Source: Candidatus Dojkabacteria bacterium S2_J21
GTDB lineage: Bacteria > Patescibacteria > Dojkabacteria > SC72
NCBI GenBank assembly: GCA_019248085.1
Contig: JAEHHF010000002.1
Span: forward strand, 1 to 64,000
DNA: 64,000 nucleotides
Direction of reading: 5' to 3'
The position numbers and the translations under genes were made by a program. This document shows positions 16,137 through 23,747 of this stretch, in pieces (the first letter of the stretch is position 1; the number at the start of each line of letters is the position of its first letter). Below the pieces are notes generated by a model. That model did no database searches. It saw only the letters and a list, made by a program, of their open reading frames with translations, and was not told the DNA's origin.

Positions 16137-18390
16137 TATACCTAAAGCATTCGAATCAAAAACATCCGAGCCAGAGATATACAAACTCTGGGAATCTTCA
16201 GGTTATTCCGCTCCCGAAAAAACAGAGCAATATTTAAGAGAAAAAGGGTTCAATGTTGAGAAACCGTTCACAATTACCTTACCTCCTCCAAATGCTAATG
16301 GAAATTTACACCTAGGTCATATGTGTGGATACTCGTTCCATGATACATTTGCAAGATTCAATAGAATGACTGGTCACCCTACTCTCCTAGTACCAGGAAA
16401 AGACCATGCAGGGATCCAAACCGAAAGTGCCTTTACAAGAGTGTTACAAAATAACGGCGAGGATAAGTGGGAAATGGGAAGAGATGAGTTCTACAAGCGT
16501 TGCTATGATTTCTGTATGGAGAATGCTGCAAATGCTAGGTCTCAGGAAAAGAACATTGGTCTTTCTGCCGACTATTCCAGAGAATTCTTTACATTAGATC
16601 CAAAACTTACCAAAATAGTCTACGATACTTTCTACAAGATGTATGAAGATGGAATGGTTTACAGAGATAAGCGGATTGTAAATATATGTCCAAATTGTAA
16701 GACAGCTTTAGCAGATATTGATACAGACCATGAAGAAAGAAGAGGGATATTTGCATATATAGTCTACCCTTTCGTCGATGAAGCTGACAAACAACTTGCA
16801 AAAGAGAGATTTGGTGTAGAAGGTATAACTGTTGCTACAACAAGACCTGAAACTATGTTAGGAGATACTGCGGTAGCTGTTAATCCTAACGATCCAAGAT
16901 ACAAAGAATTCTTTGGGAAAAAAGTGTTACTTCCAATTGCAAACAGAGAAATCCCAGTCATAGCGGAAGAAGAAGTAGATCTTGAAACAGGTACAGGCGC
17001 ATTGAAGGTAACCCCTGCACACTCTCCTGTTGACTTTGAGATTGGTAAACGACAAGGACTAGAAATTATAAACGTAATTGATGAGGATGGAAAAATGACT
17101 GGGAATATTCCAGAGAGATTTAAAGGGATGGGAACAACAGAGTGTTCGAAAGCGTTATGTGGTGAGTTGAGTGAATTAGGGTTGTTGGTAAAGATAGAGA
17201 ACATTAAGCATGATGTTGCTGTGTGTGAAAGATGTAGCACCCCTATCGAACCTGTTATCTCTAACCAATGGTATGTAAATGTAGAACCTTTGGCCAAGAA
17301 AGCATTAGAGGCATTACATAGAGGTGATGTTAAGGTTATACCGGAAGGTCAGCAAAAAGCACTCGAATTCTTCTATGAAAATATTCAGCCATGGTGTATT
17401 TCTAGACAGCTTTGGTGGGGTCAGAGAATTCCTGTTTGGTATTCTGGGAGTAAGAAGCTTCATGATTGGTTAGATGAAAACAAGGGTAAAACGGTTGAAG
17501 ATTTTGAAAACGAATTTAACGTAAAAGCCAATGGTACGGGGGAAATTAAGTTAGGAGAGAATAGCCCAGAGGGTATATGGGAACAAGAGACAGATGTGTT
17601 TGATACTTGGTTTAGTTCAGGCCAGCTTCCATATTCTACACTGGGTGGTCCAGAGGGTGATGATTACAAAAAATACTATCCGACCCAGATGATGATTCAT
17701 GCTAGAGATATTCTTTTCTGGTGGACCGCACGTATGATTATGTTTGGTCTTTACAGAACAGACCAGGTTCCCTACTCTACAGTATTACTTACGGGTATGA
17801 TTCTTGCTTCCGATGGTTCTAAGATGTCTAAATCTAAGGGAAATGGTATTGAACCTAATGAGGTGTTTGAGAAATATGGTGCTGATGCTTTAAGGCTTTG
17901 GTACTACAGTGATGCTCTTCCTGGTTCTAATGCTCCACTTAGAGAAGAGAAGATTAAGGGTAACAGGAACTTTGTTAACAAGATTTGGAATGCTAGCAGA
18001 TTCATATTAATGAATATTGAGGATGAGGAGATTGAAAAGATACAGAAGAAGGATGTTGCAGATACTAACAGAGTCATGGCGACTAAGGAACACATTGGAA
18101 GGGTCGGAAAATATATCGAAAGATATCAATTGAATCTTGGTGCAGAAACTATTAGGGAGTTCTTCTGGCATGAGTTATGTGACAAATGGATTGAGGATAT
18201 TAAGGGAGAGATTAAGGATCAGCCTATTGGTAGTGATTTAAGAATAGAGAAACTTTCTGAATTGCTTTGGTTATTAAAAGAGAATTTAAAGATTATGCAT
18301 CCTTTTGTTCCTTTTGTTACTGAGGCTGTATGGCAAGAGTTAGTAAAATTGGAATTAGCCGAGGGTGTATTGATGGTTGAACAGATTTAA
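16126..18390 (+). CDS. valS: valine--tRNA ligase, short C-terminus
   Basis: This 754-residue class Ia synthetase charges tRNA-Val. The HIGH motif is in PPPNANGNLHLGHMCGYSF, the KMSKS motif in SDGSKMSKSKGNG. The CP1 editing domain carries VATTRPETMLGDTAVAV and GALKVTPAHSP. Cys pairs CPNC and CERC suggest a zinc site. ValRS usually has about 860-950 residues. This one ends just after the anticodon-domain motif HPFVPFVTEAVWQEL and so lacks the C-terminal coiled-coil arm that contacts tRNA in other bacteria. Valine identity is supported by the upstream GUC T-box. Confidence 0.93.
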   Translation: MERNIPKAFESKTSEPEIYKLWESSGYSAPEKTEQYLREKGFNVEKPFTITLPPPNANGNLHLGHMCGYSFHDTFARFNRMTGHPTLLVPGKDHAGIQTESAFTRVLQNNGEDKWEMGRDEFYKRCYDFCMENAANARSQEKNIGLSADYSREFFTLDPKLTKIVYDTFYKMYEDGMVYRDKRIVNICPNCKTALADIDTDHEERRGIFAYIVYPFVDEADKQLAKERFGVEGITVATTRPETMLGDTAVAVNPNDPRYKEFFGKKVLLPIANREIPVIAEEEVDLETGTGALKVTPAHSPVDFEIGKRQGLEIINVIDEDGKMTGNIPERFKGMGTTECSKALCGELSELGLLVKIENIKHDVAVCERCSTPIEPVISNQWYVNVEPLAKKALEALHRGDVKVIPEGQQKALEFFYENIQPWCISRQLWWGQRIPVWYSGSKKLHDWLDENKGKTVEDFENEFNVKANGTGEIKLGENSPEGIWEQETDVFDTWFSSGQLPYSTLGGPEGDDYKKYYPTQMMIHARDILFWWTARMIMFGLYRTDQVPYSTVLLTGMILASDGSKMSKSKGNGIEPNEVFEKYGADALRLWYYSDALPGSNAPLREEKIKGNRNFVNKIWNASRFILMNIEDEEIEKIQKKDVADTNRVMATKEHIGRVGKYIERYQLNLGAETIREFFWHELCDKWIEDIKGEIKDQPIGSDLRIEKLSELLWLLKENLKIMHPFVPFVTEAVWQELVKLELAEGVLMVEQI

Positions 18391-18396
18391 ACCAAA

Positions 18397-18440
18397 GAAA
18401 ACCCTGCGCTACAACAAAGTGCATAATGCACAGGGTTTTC
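18397..18440. terminator. bidirectional terminator between valS and convergent gene
   Basis: GAAAACCCTG (18397-18406) pairs with CAGGGTTTTC (18431-18440). The AAAA and TTTT runs at the base give a U-tract in either direction. It lies between the valS stop and the stop of the convergent minus-strand gene. Confidence 0.7.
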
Positions 18441-18457
18441 TATTGGAGTGAACATTT

Positions 18458-18772
18458 TCAAGTTGGTTGCGAAACGTTTAGCTGCTGAAGGTAGGGAATC
18501 AAGTTATTTCCAAATTCCTGGAGATCTTTCTCTTTGTTGGGCAAAATATTCTCGATCGGTATGCTTAAGATCCGAATAACACCACAAGGGCGTATCACAA
18601 AGGATGCTTTAGAGGCATCACTTTTGAGCAATATCTGCCGGAGTTCCTCAAGAGCTTCACTTTGGATAATAACTGTTTCGGGACAATCGTCTTCTTTGGA
18701 ACAGAACTCGATGAGACGTTCTCCCCAGACGGTTGTTTCGTCAATATCAAGCCTTGCTTTAAATGTTTGCAC
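18458..18772 (-). CDS. small hypothetical protein, SD-led
   Basis: This 104-residue soluble protein is of unknown function (MQTFKARLDIDETTVWGERL at the start). Two cysteines are near residue 25 (CSKEDDC). A good Shine-Dalgarno AGAGGAG is followed after 5 nt by GTG 18772; a GTG two codons earlier would overlap the SD. A promoter TAGTAGTATAAT (minus strand, TATAAT at 18811-18816) lies upstream. The 12-bp string is identical to that of the next minus-strand gene. The strong SD and wider use of C-ending codons differ from neighbouring genes and may point to a different origin. Confidence 0.65.
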   Translation of the reverse strand: MQTFKARLDIDETTVWGERLIEFCSKEDDCPETVIIQSEALEELRQILLKSDASKASFVIRPCGVIRILSIPIENILPNKEKDLQEFGNNLIPYLQQLNVSQPT

Positions 18773-18880
18773 GTTCACTCCTCTCTTGTTTAGTTTTTAA
18801 ACAACAGAAGATTATACTACTATGGGATGACGTTTTCTATATTAACCTTTTATTACAACGATGTGATTAAGAACCATGGA

Positions 18881-18920
18881 AACCCAGTATGTGTATTAAA
18901 AAATATACTGGGTCTCCAGT
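18881..18920. repeat. inverted repeat between the two small minus-strand genes
   Basis: ACCCAGTAT pairs perfectly with ATACTGGGT across a loop of about 14 nt rich in T/A, within about 18884-18916. There is no clear U-tract on either side, so it may be a weak terminator of the minus-strand gene above it or a structural element. Confidence 0.4.
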
Positions 18921-18935
18921 TGTAGTTCGGTTCTA

Positions 18936-19274
18936 TTAGGAATTCCCCTCTTGGAGAAGATTATTCTCTTCGAGATATTCTCTCAAAACCTTTTGCAGGT
19001 TCTTTCGAAATCTGTTCCATTTGTGTTCTGGAAGTTCAGAATCAATCCACGCATTTGTTGCTAATCTTTTCAGATCGATTTTGATGCTCATCTTGAAGAA
19101 GAGCAGGTAAGAAAGGACTAGATCAACCGAATCGGTGCTAAGGCCGAGTATAGAAGCCTTTACCTCTTCCGGAAAGATAACGATCTCGCCATTGCTTATA
19201 TTACTCTCTTTATATTCAAGAAGTCCCTCCCAGAGGATTCTCCCAACAGAATACATTTTCGTTTCAATTTTCAT
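18936..19274 (-). CDS. small hypothetical protein, strong SD
   Basis: This 112-residue protein is of unknown function (start MKIETKMYSVGRILWEGLLE). The central part (SVDLVLSYLLFFKMSIKI) is hydrophobic but probably not a membrane helix. The C-terminus is charged and helical. The ATG at 19274 is chosen because of a strong SD, GGAGG, 4 nt upstream; an in-frame upstream ATG at 19310 would precede it. The promoter TAGTAGTATAAT (TATAAT at 19311-19316) matches that of the previous gene. The two might be a functional pair, but I see no clear sequence similarity between the proteins. Confidence 0.65.
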   Translation of the reverse strand: MKIETKMYSVGRILWEGLLEYKESNISNGEIVIFPEEVKASILGLSTDSVDLVLSYLLFFKMSIKIDLKRLATNAWIDSELPEHKWNRFRKNLQKVLREYLEENNLLQEGNS

Positions 19275-19399
19275 TATTCCTCCACCACACATAGAATGAG
19301 CTACATTCAAATTATACTACTACAGGCTCTGCATTTCCATAATTCCCTAATCTACCAATATTTGATATCATTTACAGTAATAATTAAAAGAAAATATAC

Positions 19400-20845
19400 A
19401 TGGATAAACAAAAATTCTACCTAACAACCACACTCCCCTACGTAAATGCAGAACTCCATATAGGACATGCCTTAGAGTTTGTACAATCAGACTCCATAGT
19501 AAGATATTTTAGAAACAAATTAGGAAAGGAAAATGTATTCTTTAATGTAGGAACAGACGAACACGGACAAAAAATATACAACAAAGCACAAGAAGAAGGA
19601 TTAGAATTAAAACCATTCGTAGACAAATATGCACAAAGAGTAATGGACTTCTGTAAACTCTTTAATGTTGAATATGACAACTTCTACAGAACATCCGATC
19701 CAAAACACCATGAATTAGCACAGTTATTCTGGAACAAATGCAACGACAATGGAGATATATACAAAAAACAATACTCAGGACAATACTGTGTAGGATGTGA
19801 GAGATACCTTACGGACAAAGAACTTGTAGATGGAAAATGTCCAGATCATCACACGGTACCCGAATTAAAAACAGAGGAAAACTACTTCTTTAGACTATCG
19901 AAATACAAAGAACCCCTACTCAAATGGTTGGACGGAGAAAAAACCTTTGTAAAACCAGCATACAAGACGGATGAATTAAAAAAATTCATATCAGAAATGG
20001 AAGATATCAGTATATCGAGATTAAGAGAAAATCTCCCATGGGGAATTGAAGTACCTAATGACCCTGCTCAGATGATGTATGTATGGTTTGATGCACTAAC
20101 TAACTATGCCATAGCCGTGGGGTATGGAAGTGATGAAGAAAGATTCAACCAATGGTGGGGACCAGTACAAACATGTGGGCCAGATAATCTAAGATTCCAA
20201 GGTGCCATATGGCAAGGGATGTTAGCTTCTGCCGGATTACCACAGTCAGAGAAGCTATTAGTACACGGAATGGTATTAGGACCAGATGGCACGAAAATGT
20301 CTAAGACTGTTGGAAACATTGTCTCTCCTTTTGAACAAGAACAAAAATATGATGCTGAGGTAGTAAGGTTCTATCTCCTAACGGGGATCCCAACGTATGA
20401 TGATGCAGCTTACAAGGAAGACGACCTAGTAAATGAGTATAACTCGAGGCTGGCAAATAATTTTGGGAACCTACTTAACCGTGTAATTCATTTAGCAAAT
20501 GTAAAAGAAGCTGCGATGAACAATGAAGCTACTGTTGAGAAAGAATTCAAAGAAACTGTAGATACATATGTTAAGGAAATTAACAGTCTTTACGAGGATT
20601 ATGAAATATATCTCGCCGGAGAGAAGATAGATCAATTGGCCGATTATGGAAACAAATATATCACCAAAGAAGAACCATGGACGAGGGAGAAACCAGGAGC
20701 TGAGAAGATTCTAAACAACCTAAGTTACCTCCTTAAGCATGTAATTGAAGAATATGCCCCTATCTTGCCACTTAGTAGTTCCAAAGCATCGGAGGCTTTA
20801 GAGAAGAGGGAGAAGATCATACTGTTCCCTAAATTGGAAGCGTAA
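19400..20845 (+). CDS. metG: methionine--tRNA ligase
   Basis: This 481-residue class Ia synthetase charges tRNA-Met. The HIGH motif is in LPYVNAELHIGHALEFVQ near residue 15, the KMSKS-like motif is GTKMSKTVGN near 300. One zinc knuckle CVGCERYLTDKEL...C lies in the connective domain. The C-terminal dimerisation/tRNA-binding (EMAP-like) domain of longer MetRS is absent. Its codons (AAA, ATA, GTA) are strongly A-ending at the 5' end. No T-box is seen upstream. Confidence 0.95.
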   Translation: MDKQKFYLTTTLPYVNAELHIGHALEFVQSDSIVRYFRNKLGKENVFFNVGTDEHGQKIYNKAQEEGLELKPFVDKYAQRVMDFCKLFNVEYDNFYRTSDPKHHELAQLFWNKCNDNGDIYKKQYSGQYCVGCERYLTDKELVDGKCPDHHTVPELKTEENYFFRLSKYKEPLLKWLDGEKTFVKPAYKTDELKKFISEMEDISISRLRENLPWGIEVPNDPAQMMYVWFDALTNYAIAVGYGSDEERFNQWWGPVQTCGPDNLRFQGAIWQGMLASAGLPQSEKLLVHGMVLGPDGTKMSKTVGNIVSPFEQEQKYDAEVVRFYLLTGIPTYDDAAYKEDDLVNEYNSRLANNFGNLLNRVIHLANVKEAAMNNEATVEKEFKETVDTYVKEINSLYEDYEIYLAGEKIDQLADYGNKYITKEEPWTREKPGAEKILNNLSYLLKHVIEEYAPILPLSSSKASEALEKREKIILFPKLEA

Positions 20846-20883
20846 TATGATATACTAAAAATATAAAAATTTAACACTGCCAA

Positions 20884-21435
20884 ATGTTTAACTCTGGAAA
20901 ACAGCCACAATCAATTGATTTCTTACAACCCGTATATTCTCCTACCGATGTCTGGTCGACTGCATATATATGGCTAACAAATGTTGGCAAATATATGTTG
21001 ATTGCCGTAGAAGTATTGGTTTTGGGTGTATTCTTCTCTCGTTTTATTCTTGATAGGCAAAATAACAATCTTACAGAAGAGGTTAATGCGAAGGTAAATC
21101 TTTTGTCAAATGATAGCTGGCAAAAGAATGCAGCACTATACGAGAACTATCAATATCTGCTAAGTGACATATCCCTAGCTAGAGAAAAACAAGATATAAA
21201 CTCAGTTAAGATAAGCGAATTAATAAGTGGAGTCCCATCTTCTCTTCACATGACGACATTTAGCTATTCTGTCAATAAAGTTGCTCTAAGATTAACTTCT
21301 AACAGCCTAGATTCCATAAAGGATTATGAATCCTCTTTAAAGAACAATCCTAATTATACGAATGTAATATTCTCTATAGACAAGAGCGATGATGAGATTA
21401 TTGTAAATGTTAACTTTTTGCTAGTAACCAAATAG
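20884..21435 (+). CDS. PilN-like pilus assembly protein
   Basis: This 183-residue protein has a short cytoplasmic N-terminus, one membrane helix at about residues 36-58, a coiled-coil segment and a small C-terminal alpha/beta domain. That is the architecture of PilN, and with the next gene it forms a PilN-PilO pair. In type IV pilus systems PilN binds cytoplasmic PilM through its N-terminal peptide and pairs with PilO outside. A PilM-like gene lies at 12.4-13.7 kb. A TATACT is about 30 nt upstream of the ATG. Family assignment is by architecture and context. Confidence 0.7.
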   Translation: MFNSGKQPQSIDFLQPVYSPTDVWSTAYIWLTNVGKYMLIAVEVLVLGVFFSRFILDRQNNNLTEEVNAKVNLLSNDSWQKNAALYENYQYLLSDISLAREKQDINSVKISELISGVPSSLHMTTFSYSVNKVALRLTSNSLDSIKDYESSLKNNPNYTNVIFSIDKSDDEIIVNVNFLLVTK

Positions 21436-21438
21436 ATA

Positions 21439-22053
21439 ATGGATAGGAAGTCACTAAACACAGAAGAATATATTAAGCTAATAAAAGAGTCTCCAGAGAA
21501 AAAGAAGGCCTATGGTTTTGCGGCAGCCACGATATTGGTAGCAATTCTGTTAATTATTTTTGCAATTAGGCCTACAATTCAAAAAATAGTTCAGATTAGC
21601 TCAGATATCAAAGAGAAGAAGAGCTTGAACACTGCCTTGGACGCGAAGATTAGTACATTGAGCACACTGGATAAACAATTCATAGAGATCGGAGATGATT
21701 TGAATTCTATGAGGTTGGTTTATCCTGCAGATGGCAATTTTAGTTTGTTACTAGCGAATATAGGCCCTGTGCTTTCTAGGAATAGTTTTGCCCTAGGTGC
21801 CGTAAATTTTGATAAATATAGTGATAAGAACTTTTTGTTTTCACCTAAAGTCTTTGTCCCTTGGTCCATAAAAATATCGACTAGTGGTAAAAGCTCTAAT
21901 ATAATAAATCTATTGAAAGAGTTAGAAGCCCTTCCAATGTACCCTGTTATTGAAAGTTTTTCATATACAGATCAGAAGGATGAAAACGGGTTGACGGGTT
22001 TTAATATTAATCTGAGGATTTATAAAATAGATAATCCTAATTTTTACGAATAG
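21439..22053 (+). CDS. PilO-like pilus assembly protein
   Basis: This 204-residue protein has one membrane helix at about residues 28-46 (AAATILVAILLIIFAIRP), then a coiled coil (QISSDIKEKKSLNTALDAKI) and a C-terminal ferredoxin-like region (LLKELEALPMYPVIESFSY) typical of PilO. It starts 3 nt after the PilN-like gene and is clearly co-transcribed. It is expected to form the inner-membrane alignment complex of a type IV pilus with PilN. Confidence 0.72.
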   Translation: MDRKSLNTEEYIKLIKESPEKKKAYGFAAATILVAILLIIFAIRPTIQKIVQISSDIKEKKSLNTALDAKISTLSTLDKQFIEIGDDLNSMRLVYPADGNFSLLLANIGPVLSRNSFALGAVNFDKYSDKNFLFSPKVFVPWSIKISTSGKSSNIINLLKELEALPMYPVIESFSYTDQKDENGLTGFNINLRIYKIDNPNFYE

Positions 22054-22059
22054 AATATT

Positions 22060-22305
22060 ATGGATCTGATTAAAAAATCATTCTTTGCGCTTCTATTATT
22101 ACTAGTAGTAGTCCTAGTGTGGGTTGGGGCTGTGATATACTTCAAAGCGAATCATAAGGATGTTAACCCAAATGCAGCTTCGTATACGAAGCAAATCAAG
22201 AAATCTTTTGATGAGGAGACTCTAAAATTGGTGACAGACAAAACAGAGAAGAGTTTCTCTGTTTCTCCTTCTGAATTTTTAAGCCTTACTGAGAGCTCAA
22301 ATTAG
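22060..22305 (+). CDS. small single-pass membrane protein in the pilN-pilO operon
   Basis: This 81-residue protein has an N-terminal membrane helix ([20 protein letters not shown]) and a hydrophilic tail of about 50 residues. Its place right after the PilO-like gene suggests a pilus role, in the position where pilP is found in other bacteria, but it is too short and dissimilar to be called PilP. Its 3' end overlaps convergent rpoD by 4 nt. Confidence 0.65.
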   Translation: MDLIKKSFFALLLLLVVVLVWVGAVIYFKANHKDVNPNAASYTKQIKKSFDEETLKLVTDKTEKSFSVSPSEFLSLTESSN

Positions 22306-23381
22306 TCTATATAGTCATCAAGTTTCTGTTGTGTGGATTTTTCCTTAAGCTTCTTTAGTGCTTTAGCTTCAATCTGTCTGATTCTCTCCCTTGTAACTCC
22401 AAATTCTTTACCGACCTCTTCGAGAGTTCTGGATACTCCGTCATCAAGCCCGAATCTTAATGACAAGACCCTTCTCTCTCTATCCTGGAGAGTATCAAGG
22501 ATATCTTTCAATTGATTCTTTAGATATTCGGCAGTTGCATATTCTTCTGGAGATTGGGACCAATCATCAGCGATAACATCCTGAAGCTTACTATCCTTCT
22601 CCTCACCTATTGGTGTAGAGAGTGATGTAGGATTTTGTTTAATTTTTCTAATTTCTGCAACTTTCTCGAGCTCAATATCCATCTCCTTGGCAATCTCCTC
22701 ATCCTTAGGAGGTCTTCCAAGTCTTGTGGTTAAGGAGTTGTTTACCTTGTTAAATTTGTTTATTGTCTCAATCATATGTACAGGTACACGAATAGTTCTA
22801 GCTTGATCCGCAATAGCTCTGGTTATAGCTTGCCTAATCCACCATGTAGCATATGTAGAGAATTTGAAACCTTTGGTGTAATCAAATTTCTCAACTGCTC
22901 TCATTAACCCAATGTTGCCCTCCTGGATTAAGTCCAAAAGTTCAAGACCACTCTTACTGTATTTCTTAGCAATGCTTACCACAAGCCTCAAGTTAGCAGT
23001 AATGAGTAATTGGGTAGCTTCTTCGTCTCCCTTCTCTATCCTTTTAGCCAAAATTTTCTCTTCGTCCCCTGTTAAAAGAGGAATTCTACCAATCTCATAA
23101 AGGTAGGATCTAATGGCGTCGGTTGATAGGCTAGATTGTATTGTTTTTAGAATACGAATCTTTTTCTCAAGGGTAAGCTCCTCCTTCACTGGGACATCGA
23201 TGTTTTCCTCTGGTTCTAATACTTCAATTTCGTTTTCTTGAAGCGAAGCAAAGATATCATCGAGGAGATCTACGTCTTCTTCAATCGTTGGGAAAACATC
23301 TAACAAATCTTCCTGTGTAAGGAATCCTTGGTCTTTTCCCTTGTCTATAAGGACTTTAACAGCTTTCTCTTTGTCTGTCAT
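22302..23381 (-). CDS. rpoD: RNA polymerase sigma factor RpoD (sigma70)
   Basis: This 359-residue primary sigma factor has a region 1.1-like N-terminus (residues 1-60). Region 2 holds [32 protein letters not shown] and [16 protein letters not shown]; region 3 follows. Region 4 holds [19 protein letters not shown] and [17 protein letters not shown]. It should recognise TTGACA/TATAAT, matching the promoters seen here. Its own -10, TAAAAT (minus strand, 23387-23392), ends 5 nt before the ATG, so the mRNA is probably leaderless. It is divergent from the zinc-ribbon gene, with only 27 bp between the two start codons. Confidence 0.97.
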   Translation of the reverse strand: MTDKEKAVKVLIDKGKDQGFLTQEDLLDVFPTIEEDVDLLDDIFASLQENEIEVLEPEENIDVPVKEELTLEKKIRILKTIQSSLSTDAIRSYLYEIGRIPLLTGDEEKILAKRIEKGDEEATQLLITANLRLVVSIAKKYSKSGLELLDLIQEGNIGLMRAVEKFDYTKGFKFSTYATWWIRQAITRAIADQARTIRVPVHMIETINKFNKVNNSLTTRLGRPPKDEEIAKEMDIELEKVAEIRKIKQNPTSLSTPIGEEKDSKLQDVIADDWSQSPEEYATAEYLKNQLKDILDTLQDRERRVLSLRFGLDDGVSRTLEEVGKEFGVTRERIRQIEAKALKKLKEKSTQQKLDDYID

Positions 23382-23408
23382 AGAAAATTTTATGGTATAA
23401 TTTTATAT

Positions 23409-23747
23409 ATGGACAGTAAAAAAGATATTTTACTCGAAAAAAAACAGTTCTTCTTGGACACCGTTGCTCGGTTTTGTGATAAGTGCGGCTCTCAATATGC
23501 TCTCCAAGATGTAAATATAATTCAAAACACCGGAGTATCAAGCATTATACACTTTTCTTGTCATAATTGTAAATCTAAACACATAGCTACATTGATAGTT
23601 CCGTTGGGTATTAGTAACAGAGTTGCAGTAAATACAGATTTGGAAGTTAAGGAGATTAAGAATTTTACAAGCGAGAAGGAGATCTCTACTCAAGATATCT
23701 TAGAGATATATACGTGCCTTAAGAATAATCCGAAAGTAGTAGTTTAA
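23409..23747 (+). CDS. small zinc-ribbon protein
   Basis: This 112-residue protein has two Cys pairs (CDKC near residue 20 and CHNC near 48) forming a likely zinc ribbon, followed by a hydrophobic strand (HIATLIVPLGISN) and a charged tail. The ATG at 23409 is set by TATAAT (23396-23401), which ends 7 nt upstream; earlier in-frame starts would lie in the rpoD gene. The divergent shared promoter with rpoD suggests a housekeeping role. Function unknown. Confidence 0.72.
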   Translation: MDSKKDILLEKKQFFLDTVARFCDKCGSQYALQDVNIIQNTGVSSIIHFSCHNCKSKHIATLIVPLGISNRVAVNTDLEVKEIKNFTSEKEISTQDILEIYTCLKNNPKVVV

